Source: Strobilurus pachycystidiatus (taxonomy: Eukaryota; Basidiomycota; Agaricomycetes; Agaricales; Physalacriaceae). Taken from it: DNA of 64,000 nt. Made by a program: the position numbers and the translations under genes. The stretch covers positions 1,240,001 to 1,304,000 of the forward strand of contig JAHLMK010000001.1 of assembly GCA_019915135.1 (NCBI GenBank), given 5' to 3'. Positions 45,235 through 56,489 of the stretch are shown here, one piece after another (the stretch's first letter is position 1; each line of letters begins with the position of its first letter). The notes below the pieces were generated by a model. The model saw only the letters and a program-made list of their open reading frames with translations, was not told where the DNA came from and made no database searches.

Positions 45235-47305
45235 TGGACTCTGAGTCTCCCCCCAGTGAGCCGTACTTTGCACATGCAGGCTCCTCAAAACTTCCAGCGG
45301 GTATGCAGGCTTGGCGACTTTTGACCTGCACTGACTGCATGATTTGTTCAGATGGGGGGATTATTCCCACTACGACCCCGCTGAAGCGAAAGCGTGAACA
45401 TCCGCCAAACCCCCAGCATACCAACGTATCCGGAACGCCACGAACACGCGCGATCCTAGGATTCTCTGGAACACCCGAAGCAGATGCCCCGCCGCCCGCA
45501 AACCAACAGACTGATTTCGGCTCAAATGAGGAAAGGTCTGATGGGAACAGCAGCCCAGAGGAGATCGACATACATGAGCGTAAAGAACCAGAACATCTCA
45601 AGCCAGAGGTATCTATCAGTGGGCTGGCTGTATTGGCCGTATTGCTGACTAGTGCAGACGTGTCCTGGCCCCACGACACCCTCTGCGGTCCTGTATTCCA
45701 TAGGCTCACCGTCTCGAGACGACGACGTCTCGGTGGCATCTGTCAATGAATCGCCCCCTTCCTCCAGCCTCCCTATCTTCACCACAGTTCCCCTTCGCAT
45801 TGCTCCATCTCAATCTACCCTTGTCCCATCTATATCACCAGAGCCTGGAATCAGGTTGGATGGAAGTCTCCTCAAACGCGCCGTCGAGCAAGCCTCTCAA
45901 CAGTACAGATCTTCTGGGGTGGGACCGACGTCTGGTCCCACCTACCAGACCCCGATCTCTCCGCCATCACATGCCGGTATCTATGCTTTTTTTGAGAACG
46001 TCTTCCTTGCCATGCTGAGAATCTTACTTTAGATCGTGGGCAAACATCCAGGGAAGAGCTCGAGAAGGAGATTCGTTCCCTCAGAAGGAAGAACGACGCC
46101 TTGCAATTTGATCTGAATATGCTGAATAGTGCACTTAATGGTCGGTGCAATGCTTTTCTCACACTCAATTCACCTCTTAGCCCCCCTCGTTAGATGAGAT
46201 TTCCAAAAACCAACGGAGACGTACCGATGCTATAAGCCTCAATGTCCAGGAGCATATAGACATCTCCGCTGTACGCAGCGCTCTTATTGTCGCTAAAGCC
46301 GGAGCAGACCCCACCGCGATGAAGGAAGTCATCACTCAGCAGCTCCTGAAACTAGATGAGATGGCGGCTCGACGTGTTGTTCAGCCCCCGTCGTCCGCGT
46401 TACGTGGATTATCGTTGTCTCAGCAGCGCGAAAATTCGCCAGAGCCCTCTCCAGCACAGGATCATGGATCGGACTCGCAGTCTTCAACGCCTGAACAGGA
46501 ATCTGCTCAAACCGCAACACTCGACACACCTAAGCTTACTGTCCAAGACGCAGAAGTGGAGAGCCATGGTCGCAGTTCGAATGCGAAACCAGAACGAGCA
46601 AAACCATCGCCCAGAAAGCGCCGACGCGTCTCTTCGACGACCTCCCCTCAGGCTTCACGCAACATCGCGCTCCCTCCTGATCTCGGAGATTTCCCTGAGG
46701 ATGCTCTGCCTGAATACAGGACTCTCGGTGCGTGCTTCCTGTTTTCATCGTCGTATAGACCAAACTTATATGCTTCCAGTTTGGGCTAAAGTCTGTACGT
46801 CCTGTATTTGGGCTGCCGCGTACGTCCTCTCACGAACAGAGTAGTCGGCCTCCCTTGGACGCCTGCCGTGGTATTCGATGCCGATCTCCCCTCTATTCCC
46901 AAGAACATCCAAGAGCTGCATCGTACCAAGAACAAGGGCAACAACGTCATTGTTCACTTCTACGATTCGCGCTGTACATGGTACGTGTACTCGTGTATTT
47001 GCACTATTGTTCTGCGTTGCTGAGGCTCTGTGTATATACAGGAACAGTCTGCCTATAACTAGTCTCAAGAAGTTCGGCGACATTCCCGGTACGTCCACAA
47101 ACGACGTGTGAAACTCATTGGGCTGAAGAACAAGCAGCGCTAGACAAGGATATGGTGGCAGTCAATTCGCAGTTTCAGAGACAGTGGAAACCGAAGAAAC
47201 GAGATGAAGTACTGAAGGGATACAGGTTAGTCATATCGGGCAAAAGTTGGAACGCATTTGAACTTTGAGAACAGACATGCACTCAAAGATCTGGAGAGGG
47301 ATTAA
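45235..47305 (+). CDS. PWWP-domain protein with coiled coil
   Basis: Probable chromatin reader. Starts MDSESPPSEPYFAHAGSSKL, with an intron after LPA and a basic patch (PLKRKREHPPN). A coiled coil follows (EELEKEIRSLRRKNDALQFD), then the four-helix-like region RSALIVAKAGADPTAMKEVI. A basic nuclear-localisation-like stretch is SPRKRRRVSS. The PWWP domain is near the C-terminus, split by introns: VWAKVLVGLPWTPAVVFDAD, then NVIVHFYDSRCTW and SLKKFGDIP. The end is VNSQFQRQWKPKKRDEVLKG to HALKDLERD, stop at 47303-47305. The exon junction at WAKV uses gtacgt with an acagag acceptor. The aromatic cage likely includes the two tryptophans. No methyltransferase domain. Target mark unknown. Confidence 0.85.
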
Positions 47306-47946
47306 GATCGAAGAATATCCTGAGGGAGCGACCTGGCGTCTGTTGTTAGCTGGCAGCTGGCTTCGCTTCGCGGATACTCTGAGGGTCGAACTGCATTTTG
47401 AAAAGGCGTAGCAAATGTGCATATTGGGAATGATTCAGTCCGAGTACTCAGACGAACAATCAGTGTATTTTGACGCTGCGAAGGAAGGGAGGTTCTTCAT
47501 TGACTGCAATGACTAGCCGCTGCGTACGCGTATCTCGTGTCAGTGATGTACATACTACTACTTACTAGAGTACATAAGTGAAGGGCCGAAAACGCGATTA
47601 TAGCACGCATGAGACAAGGAGACCTCCCGTTAAAAGCTATACTAGCAGCAACGGTTTCCAGAGTTCAAGGCCAGCGCATATTACCGCATACCGGGGAGGT
47701 CTTGTCGCACTAACCAACCAATGAACATGAAGTCGGGTTGATGTTCAACTGAAACAATCCTGGTAGTCATACCTTGACTCTGACAAGGAATGGGATGATG
47801 GAGCGGTTGGATAGCCTTCGCCGTTCTGCTTTTGAAAGGCCTCTGAGAGCAAGTTTGAACGAAGGAGTAACAAGCGTCAACAATACGTTATCTCCACAGG
47901 GCTGATCACAAGCCACCCTCTCTTTCTTTCCTCCTCCCACGACAAC
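47306..47946. other. Intergenic
   Basis: About 640 bp between the PWWP gene and the second DPB4-like gene. No gene or element recognised. Confidence 0.55.
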
Positions 47947-48958
47947 ATGCCACGCAAAGAGGTTGCCTCCGGTTCAATATCCGCCCAAGCCCAGCAGGAC
48001 CTTGTCTCGGACGGCATAGAGCAGTTCGAATTACCCAAGAGCATCATCACCAAGATAGCCAGATCCGCCGTCAGTAACCATGTCTTCAATTCGACCACAC
48101 GTTCAATGAAGAGTTGCCCTGCAGATACCAGAGAATGCCAAACTGCAAAAGGAAACGGTACTGTCGCTCGTGAAGGGCTCGACTGTCTTTGTGAATTACT
48201 TGGGTGCGCTGTTCATGCTCTATTGTACGGAAACGCGCCTAATTACTGGCTTACAGCTGCAACGCAAGTTTCATTCACTCTCTGACGCGTGGAAATACAC
48301 TTCTGACGCGCGTCTCACCCTCTCATCAGCGCTCACGACGTCGCTATCTCGAAACAACACAAGAGCATTTCAGCCACAGACGTCCTGCGTGCACTGGAAG
48401 TGTTGGAATTGGGTGATCTCGTTGAGGGCCTTCAGGAGGAGTTGCAGAGTACGCATTGGTCTATTCTACTCTCATGGAGCCACACTTATGCATGCGTAAG
48501 TCTATCGCGAGCTCGCAAAAACGGATAAGAGCAGGAAGGGGACTTCGACTATCATCTCCGCTAGCACTCGGGGTAAGGCAAGCGGTCCATCAGCATCTGC
48601 GCCACCTGCTGGTCAGGCGGCCACTGCTCCGGTGAAGACCAAAGGAAAGGAGAAGGAGAAGCCTGGCACCGTCACTCTTACTTCACCATTCACATCTGCC
48701 CCTCTGTCCACCCCAGCCGAGTCCATATCCAGCGGGCCCACGAACATGGATGTCGATGATGTCCCGGTAGAGGATCAGGAAGTCGAAGAGGAGGAGGAAG
48801 AGATTGCCTCGGATGGCGACCACGGCGACGACGACGTTGAAGAAGATGACTTGCAGGACACCGTCGCACTTGAGGAAGAGGAACTGCGCAAGGACGCCAA
48901 GGGCTTGGATCAACCTGATACCGGGAAGCCGAACGACAAGATGATGGAAGACGATTGA
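47947..48958 (+). CDS. DPB4/POLE3-like histone-fold protein, copy 2 (canonical)
   Basis: Probable DNA polymerase epsilon / chromatin remodeller histone-fold subunit. Starts MPRKEVASGSISAQAQQDLV, then GIEQFELPKSIITKIARSA. After an intron comes IPENAKLQKETVLSLVKGST and VFVNYLG. The helix-2/3 exon gives HDVAISKQHKSISATDVLRA and LEVLELGDLVEGLQEELQ. The last exon has YRELAKTDKSRKGTST, an S/T/P-rich stretch and an acidic tail (VEDQEVEEEEEEIAS and DDDVEEDDLQD), typical of DPB4/POLE3. The residues match the family better than copy 1 at the FVNYLG position. The LG-to-HDVAI splice needs a gttcat donor or another frame-restoring junction and is not settled. Likely the functional orthologue; copy 1 is the diverged duplicate. 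Confidence 0.88.
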
Positions 48959-49702
48959 GCGAGCTCTAGATCGTAGGTCCATGCTGTTGTATTTATATTT
49001 TATTGGTATTCTATCCCTTTTGACGCCGAACCTCTCTCTTATAGCCAAGTCTCCAAGAACAGCCTACGAGTGACCTTTGGGAACTGTCTGCACAAAATAC
49101 TGCGTGGACATGGCTTCCTTTCGTATTCCCTTCTGGCCTGTCGAAAGCCCAACAGGCGGCGCCGCATTCTCTGCCAGTTGCGTAGAGTCGGTCGATGGTC
49201 AATTGACCGTGGTGACGGTCCCCCTGCCATACATAGCTGTGGATCTCAACCTACATGTCTCTATTACTCCGAAGGACCATTCCCGGCGCCGAGTGCTCAG
49301 CTTGCGAACGTGCATGACTCAATCTCCTATAAGGATATTTTTTCTTCCACAAGGCGACGCCGTCGGTTGTCCATAATGGTACTCAGCTGATACTGCATCA
49401 AAGCCTGGGCCGATGTTGTTGCAAGGGTACTGAGACAACGAACACTTTACTGCTGTATGCGGCTTCCGCTTTCTTGTGGCGTTGGTACTTTTACGGCATT
49501 GTCATCTATACCCCCATCACATGCCCTACCCCACGGGGTCCCAGCGCGATCGCGCTGTCTTACATCCTCCTGCTTCTTCCGTGGTTCAGGAAACGCGGAT
49601 ATCCGCGTATTGGACGATAAAAGCTGGCAAAGTTCTCACCTTTATAGCATCCTGGTACTCTTCCTCGACATTCAACGTTCAGCCTCAATTTCATCAGCAC
49701 CA
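48959..49702. other. Intergenic
   Basis: About 740 bp upstream of ADH. Overlapping frames at 49070-49390 lack conserved motifs. A TATA-like GATAAAAG lies about 85 bp before the ADH start. Confidence 0.5.
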
Positions 49703-51040
49703 ATGTCTTTCGATATTCCCGCCACCCAACGCGTCGCTGTTGTCCCCAAGGCTGGTGGTGCCGTCGAGATCAAGACCTACTGGCCCGTCAAGCAGCAGAA
49801 GGACCTCGCTCCCGGCGAGTGCTTGATCAAGATTGAGTCCTCCGGTATGTACATCTCACTTCGACGCGCTCAGGATCTTAACTTCCCCCTAGGATGCTGC
49901 CACACCGATCTGCACGCCGCCCTTGGTGATTGGCCTGTCCAGGCTATGACCCCTCTTATCGGTGGACACGAAGGTGTCGGTGTCATCGTTGCCATCGGCA
50001 GCAACACCAACAACTCCCCCGTCAAGCTTGGCGAGCGCGTCGGCATCAAATGGTTGGCTGACTCGTCAGTGCTTCCACCACCCTCTCCACTCGCTCGTCT
50101 TACCCATTCGTGACAGATGTCTCAACTGCGAGGACTGCCGCAAAGGTCGCGAACAGAGTATGCCAAATCTGTCTCTATCAATAGTACCCGAGCACCTACT
50201 TATTGCGATATACCAGACTGCTCCCAGGCCAAGCTGTCCGGTTTCACCGTGGACGGAACTTTTGCTGAATACGTTGTGTCTTTCGTTAACCACGTTACTC
50301 CCATCCCCGAGGGCTTTGCCAGTGATGCCGCCGCCTCCATTCTCTGCGCTGTATGTTCCCAATCAACTCACGTATACATGTCATCTTACAATCCCCATCA
50401 CAGGGTGTCACCGTATACCGTGCTATCAAATACTCCCAGACCCAACAGGGTGACTACATCGTCATTCCCGGTGCTGGTGGAGGACTCGGACATCTCGCTG
50501 TCCAGTACGCTCGTTCTCGCGGTCTGAGGGTCATCGCCATCGACACCGGCGACCACAAAGAAAAGCTATGCAAAGATCTTGGTGCGGAGGTCTGGATTGA
50601 CTTTAAGAAATCCCAAGATATCGTCGCCGACGTCAAGAACGCCACGGGCGGCGCTGGTGCGCACTCAGCTGTCGTCACTGCTGCTACAAGCGGCGGATAC
50701 ACTCAAGCCCTCGACTATCTTCGCCCAGGTGCAACCCTCATGGCCGTTGGTCTGCCCGGCACTGCGACACTAAATGCCTCCATCTTCTTCACCGTATTCA
50801 AGAGCATTAGCATTCTCGGCTCCTACGTTGGTAACCGCCAGGATGCGCGGGAGGCTTTAGAGATCGCTGCACGGGGAGAAGTCAAGGTCCACTTCGCGAC
50901 CAAGAACCTCAAGGACATCAAGGAGTGAGTCTGCTCTTCCTTGCACTGCTTGTACACGCCTCAACGCGTCTTGTAGGGTTTACGATGGAATGACTGCCGG
51001 AACCATCGCCGGACGCGTGGTCTTCGACTTGAAGGCATGA
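49703..51040 (+). CDS. Zinc-dependent alcohol dehydrogenase (ADH1-like)
   Basis: NAD-dependent alcohol/aldehyde interconversion. Starts MSFDIPATQRVAVVPKAGGA. Catalytic zinc region: CCHTDLHAALGDWPV, and GGHEGVGVIVAIGSN. Structural zinc cysteines: SCLNCEDCRKGREQNC, joined across two introns. The middle has LSGFTVDGTFAEYVVSF and SDAAASILCA. The Rossmann fold is YIVIPGAGGGLGHLAVQYAR (GxGGxG). Later are RPGATLMAVGLPG and SILGSYVGNRQDAREALEIA. The final exon is VYDGMTAGTIAGRVVFDLKA, stop at 51038-51040. About 350 residues, the usual length of the tetrameric yeast-type enzyme. No signal or targeting peptide, so cytosolic. Six exons with introns of about 45-70 nt. Confidence 0.93.
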
Positions 51041-52232
51041 ATCAAAAGAAATGAGAACCGCTGCACATTGTAAATGTACCTACTACTGTACCACTCTGAT
51101 CTGCTTGAGGACTCTGAATAATCTACTCTTTGTCAAGTCTTGGTTTCTCAAATGTATGGATGTCTGTTGTGATCTTGGTTGTGATAGGTTCTGCTCCTTG
51201 AAAGGTTCGTGCCCAAATCAGCTTCATTTCCAGGGCTGTTCACAGTTTCAATCGGACCATTGACAGGACGGATAGTTTACAGGCGCCACATCCTGATATG
51301 CGCCCCATGGCCAATATGACACTGTCAATGCGGCCACCCAGTTCAATGCAAGTGCAATAGTCGGTCCCAGACTCCCAGTGTTTACAATGAGTTACGATCC
51401 TTTGTTATGTAAATTCTGAGTGCGCGTTGACGCGTTGACGATCGGATGACGCCCGATACTCTCCTTCGAACCTCCAACTCGAATTCGAACTTGGAAAGAC
51501 GGCTCATCTCTTGACTTTTGAGGCGCCTGTGCTGATGCGTCGGTGTTGTACTCGAGTAGATTGGTCAATCCTCGAAAGGGTTCGGGACAAGGAAGCTTTT
51601 CAACCTATCTTTCCGTCCAGACTCCCCTTCGATTTTTCGAGCCAAAGGCCTAAGGATCCAGCATTCGTACTTCGGCGGTCAGCTGAGCGCGTACTCGACA
51701 ACAAGATATCCGGTTGGCTGAGCAACCAGTGACCTGGTGTCGACTGTGCATCTGACGGCTGTGCGCCGAGCTCCAACTCCAGCCGCAAAGCGGTAGATAT
51801 TCATCCCCTGCAACGGTTACTGCGGTTGTACTCTACCAAGGAAGGTGTGTCGTCGCGAGCTCTTGGAGAACCTATGCCTGATCCATATGTTCAAAGTGAC
51901 TGCCAGTTCGTCGGCAGTTCGTCAATGTCTTTAGCGGAAATCACACGCTGTGATGATAGCCATCACTGTCAGCTTCAAGTTTGCGGCTACATAGGCATCA
52001 ATCGCACCTTGTGCGCGGTATCGCTCACGCGTAGTTCAATTCGAAGGGCGTAGTAGGGCCAAAGTAGGGCGTAGTCGGTGCGTAGTCCCTCGAAATCAAA
52101 ATCATCAGGAGGGTTGACCGCGATAAATTTAGCCCAGACAATTGATAAATTTAGCACCGACAGTCGTGTGCCCATATCATCAATATATCCCACCGATGTC
52201 TTCTCTTTGGAGCATTCTCGTCTTTCACTTTC
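51041..52232. other. Intergenic
   Basis: About 1.2 kb between ADH and the Stealth gene. Only short, non-conserved frames (one at 51511-51732). No repeat or RNA gene recognised. Confidence 0.5.
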
Positions 52233-54771
52233 ATGGACTCCTCGTACACCTCACTACCACTGCATCACACAGCGCCTACCAATGCCCGTCATCTCTTCCG
52301 TGATTTTCTCAGCAGTCGCACGAAGCAGCACACCAGGCGTCCTCTCCTTCTTATAGTGGCCGTTCTCTCCATCATAACTCCCCTCGTCTACCTACATAGT
52401 CGGATATACCCTTGGATAAACTCAGAAGACCTACCAACAACATGGATTTCTGATACAGTCGGCGATGAGATTCCGGCCACTGATATCGATTCTGAAGGGG
52501 CGCCTTCCGCGGACATCGTGATTCGTGGTGGGGTCGTTTACCACGCATTCCCCAGACCGACGTCGCCCCAGCTGTTGAAGGACACTCTTATACGGCCAAT
52601 AAAATCGCACCTCGCACTATCGGACGCCTGTTTAGATCACTGGGTCAGTCATGCTACTTGGGACGGACCCTGTGCAGGACAGGCGGTGGAGGAGGCTATT
52701 ATTGACCTCGTGTACACCTGGGTGAATGGCTCGTGCGTGCAATTCTCTCTATATCCTCTCGTGGTACAATAACTCTCCAGAGATAAACTGCACGAGACCA
52801 TCAGGACCCATTACATTGAGGAGACTGGACATCATCCATTAAACGCGCGCTTCCGAGAACATGATGAGCTGCGCCATTCTGTACGGTCCGCCTTCCAGAC
52901 GACAAACAAGTGGAGAGACAACAGCTGGCACCTCATAACAGCGGATGTAGAAGATCCCGAAGACTCTAGTCAACGACTAGGACTGATTCCGCAGTGGCTA
53001 AACACTTCTTCCTATTCGATGAGGGCTGGAGGGCGAGCGCCCATTCATCTACACCATGGTAATCTGTCTTCCATTACATGAGAGACCGTATTGCTTGACT
53101 TTGTGCAGATAGTCAATTGTTTCGCTACGGCAAATCCTCAGGGCTCGTCGAAAATCTGGACGAGGTAGAAGCCTGGCGCGAAAAGGTGCTTCCCACGTTC
53201 AATAGGTAGGTATAGCCTGAACTTGCCATCCTCTGAAATATGTACTGACATGTCATAGCCACGCCATAGAAGTCCAGTTATCCAATCTGGATCCTAAGGT
53301 CACGTCAGAAAACATGTAGGGTATTCTGTTCACTATCGTAGCTGCGCTTTCTCACTCCGTTCCGAACCAGCATAGCCCTCAATGATGACCAGTATCTCGT
53401 CCTAGAGATGCCGCCATCGGCATTCCACTCCCCTCTTTACGGGCCCGTCTTCCGTGTGGATACTGGCAGGCCAGTTGGGGGCGACGACTCTGGGCAGGCT
53501 GGTGGAGAACACGAGTGGCGGTCAATGGGTTGGAGTGATCATCTTTTGAGTGGGTCTTGATCGGTCACCACACTTCATTATCGACTGACAAGCATAAAGA
53601 TACGCGATTCGCGACTCGCCAACGATCGTACATACGACACAACGCGCGATCACTCTCGCTACCTCTGATGCATGAGGCATCCATGATGTATGTGGATTTC
53701 TTTTCATGGACGCCACTATCGCGTTTTCGTGGTTCGCACGCGACTCCGCCCGAAATCGAAGTGTAAGTGATGAAAACACTATGAACATTTCCATACTAAT
53801 GCCGGACACAGAAACAGCATCTTCCTCTCGACCCATTTTGTGATCGAGCGGCACCGCGAGGCCTTGTTATGGTCGTGGATTGTCGCAAAATGGGGTGACC
53901 AAGATGGCATGCTCACGGAGGAGAAGAAGGCGAAGATGTGGCAGGAGGTCGGAGGTTCGAATGATTTGGAAGATATTTCAGTTGAATTGCTGACACCTTC
54001 GACGAATGACGCGATCGAGTGGAATATGCGCTCAGCTGGACTGGAGCCGCCTCGGGCCCTGGATCCAAATATTCAAGCAGATACCATCTATGCATGGAGT
54101 AGGTCTTATTTCAAACTTCACAAGGTTTGTGGCTTATGTCACTTCAGCGTCCCAAGATGGATTCGCTGTCTCTCATGAGGGTGATCCGTTGATGGACACG
54201 TTGAAGCGCGCTGATTGCCTGGGTCTGGAGCCAGAGAGAGCCTGGGATCTATTCCGACGAATAGTAATGCATAAACCAGCCTGTGGTGACGCATGTAAGT
54301 TCCACATCGTTCGCGCCGATCTCGACAGGCTCTAACGTCGAGCTAGTGTTAGCGATGGCGAAAGCGACAAGTGCAGAGACCGGTCTATCTGTATTACTTC
54401 CGCCAAAGTCAACCGATGAAGTCATACCTCCTCCGACTGACGAAGCGCAAATTCTCCCTCTCTGGCTACCAGAGGACCCACCGCCTCTTCCACGGAATCC
54501 TCGTGCCTTTGCCGTCCGCTTATTACACCGCTACTCGTATGTGATGGGACAATCACCTACTCGATTCTTCGGCATAACCTCTTTCATGCAAGCGAGATTG
54601 AGGCTGAAGGAAACTGACGTCCAGAAGGACATTGCATTTCTATGTATCAACGACGACATGCCTGAGGCTGAGTCTCGACAAAAGCAGGCTGATAGGATAT
54701 ATCGCGAATGGCTCGACAAGAAGTGGCCCACGGCATTAGACTGTGAAAATTTTAAAGATGACAAGGCATGA
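52233..54771 (+). CDS. Stealth-family sugar-phosphate transferase (Xpt1-like)
   Basis: Type II membrane protein of the Golgi, related to xylosylphosphotransferase Xpt1 of Cryptococcus and to animal GlcNAc-phosphotransferase. The start MDSSYTSLPLHHTAPTNARH precedes a signal anchor (RPLLLIVAVLSIITPLVYLH). All four Stealth regions are seen: CR1 EAIIDLVYTWVNGSD; CR2 NARFREHDELRHSVRSAFQT then NSWHLITADVEDPE; the IALNDDQYLVLEMPP region; CR3 NTRFATRQRSYIRHNARSLS then LPLMHEASMM; and CR4 FLCINDDMPEAESRQKQADR. At least six introns separate them. The CR3 exon is reached by the intron ending cataaag. About 730 residues. The donor and acceptor sugars cannot be told from the sequence; the orthology to Xpt1 is an inference. 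Confidence 0.88.
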
Positions 54772-54891
54772 TGTAAGTACCTACTCATGGACAATAATTC
54801 TACTGTATTTGTAGTATTTACAACATCCAGAAAACGGGCTGGCGGTATTACAGGAATGATATAAATATGTACAACTGTCCGGCGTCCAAGC

Positions 54892-56151
54892 TCAACAAAT
54901 CACACAAATTCCATCGTCGCTTTGAGGCTTGACTAGATTAACGTCCAAACGTGCCCGTTCCACTTTTACGTTGATGGGGATGGGACTGGATACTCCTTTG
55001 ACCCGCCCTCTACGATCTGGTGGTTGAAGCTGCTGGTAGGATTTGAGCGGCACCTCTGCCGACGGTCGAGTAGCTGAGATGGCATGGAAGTTTGCATTGA
55101 CAAAAGTCTGTGGACTGTGGGACTGCAAGGAGAGCGTCACATAACCGATGGGAAAATCAAGGCGCCATAACCTGCCGCGAGCGAGAAATTCCACTCCGGC
55201 ATCCCGTGAGAGATCCTGGAGATGAACGACAAACCGTGTCGCGCCCGTTTCATCGACTTTGACGCGTCCGGGTATCCCAAGCCAGTGTCTTATTCGCTGG
55301 TACAGCTTCCAGTCTGACCGTATGATGGCGGCGTGACGAATCTCCTCGTCAATGTCGCCCGGCGCGTACTTGAGCAGCGCCTTGATGACCGGGTCGCTGT
55401 ACCCTTTGACGACAGCCCAGTATAGTGGCGAATGTCCATCGACCTTTCCTTCTCGCAGAATGGCGCCGATAGAAAGGTTACACGTGGTGCAGGCTTTCTG
55501 CAAGGTGTCAAGTGTTTCGTTTGGATCGGCGACACCATCGAGCTTGGTCGCGAACTCCAACACGGAGGAACGGACCAGACGCGTCGTCTTTTTGTTGGAT
55601 GCAAAGAATGATGCGCGCCTGGACTCGGCGAGCGCGACAAGTTCTGCGGGCGAGCCTGGAGCACTGGGAATGCGGCGCTCGGCCGGACCGGGACACGACT
55701 GGGAATGCTGGGGGTGTGGCGGGCGGTGCGGGGATGCGTCATCGTCACCCCGACGCGGGCCCGGGGACGTGGCCCGCCGCCGCCTTCGCGATGGGCGGTG
55801 GCGGGCGTCCGACTGCGACTGCGACCTTCGTCTCGCAGGAGGGCTCGGCAGGGGAGTATACGCCGGAGGGCGTCGAGGGAACGTGGAGGAATGCGGGCGT
55901 CGAGGGGGTGTTCGGACCGATCGTTCCGGGTGCAGAGGTGCTATTGCCTGGGGAGGTAGTCGTCTGGAATGCTGCGGCGGAGGTGGTGGCAGAGGCTGCA
56001 GCGGACGAGCTGCCGTCCTAACGGAAGGAGCTGTAGGATCTCCGAAATCGGCATTGAGCACAGATTCATACGAGGGTAAGACGTCTTCTCCACGACGAGC
56101 TGTGCTCTGGGTCATGGAGGGATTTGGCAGAGGCTCCGCGAGAATCATCTC
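54892..56151 (-). CDS. Proline-rich protein with ankyrin-like segment and C-terminal CaaX motif
   Basis: Not assigned to a named family. One open exon. No ATG at the frame's 5' end; the first in-frame ATG is at 56151 (MILAEPLPNPSMTQ), although a possible acceptor (acatag) just upstream could bring in a further 5' exon. The N-terminal third is proline/arginine-rich (LPPPPPQHSRRLPP) with an LPSYESVL motif. A segment DGHSPLYWAVVKGYSDPVIK resembles an ankyrin repeat. The C-terminus ends with a four-residue CVIC, a CaaX-type prenylation box with C as the last residue, which favours farnesylation in general rules. About 420 residues. Convergent with the Stealth gene, 120 bp apart. Could be a membrane-linked adaptor; that is speculative. 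Confidence 0.7.
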   Translation of the reverse strand, partial: EMILAEPLPNPSMTQSTARRGEDVLPSYESVLNADFGDPTAPSVRTAARPLQPLPPPPPQHSRRLPPQAIAPLHPERSVRTPPRRPHSSTFPRRPPAYTPLPSPPARRRSQSQSDARHRPSRRRRRATSPGPRRGDDDASPHRPPHPQHSQSCPGPAERRIPSAPGSPAELVALAESRRASFFASNKKTTRLVRSSVLEFATKLDGVADPNETLDTLQKACTTCNLSIGAILREGKVDGHSPLYWAVVKGYSDPVIKALLKYAPGDIDEEIRHAAIIRSDWKLYQRIRHWLGIPGRVKVDETGATRFVVHLQDLSRDAGVEFLARGRLWRLDFPIGYVTLSLQSHSPQTFVNANFHAISATRPSAEVPLKSYQQLQPPDRRGRVKGVSSPIPINVKVERARLDVNLVKPQSDDGICVIC

Positions 56152-56489
56152 TGCGTGCTCCACCTATGTATATGAGGGCGGATGGTGACCGGACAAGAGG
56201 GTGAGCCGTGAGAGTGCTCGTAACACGGAGTTTGACTGCGCGAAACGGCTTGGCTTGCCCGCTTCGGCCATGCCACTAATTACCGTGACACTTGGACTTA
56301 GTAAGTAAGATCAGCTTAAACTTAAGCGTAAAATTGCAGAGACTTGACCAGACCTCGCGTATTCTTACTCTCAAGTGAGATAGGTACTAATATTCATTGA
56401 TATATACTTATTTCTCCCAAAGAGCCCAGGCCCTGACATAGCCCATGCAAGGTATTGCTCAAGCTTAGTGCGCAGCTACACAAAGTCAT
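56152..56489. other. Intergenic
   Basis: About 340 bp between the 5' end of the CaaX gene and the 3' end of the PL14 gene, both on the minus strand. Nothing recognised. Confidence 0.55.
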
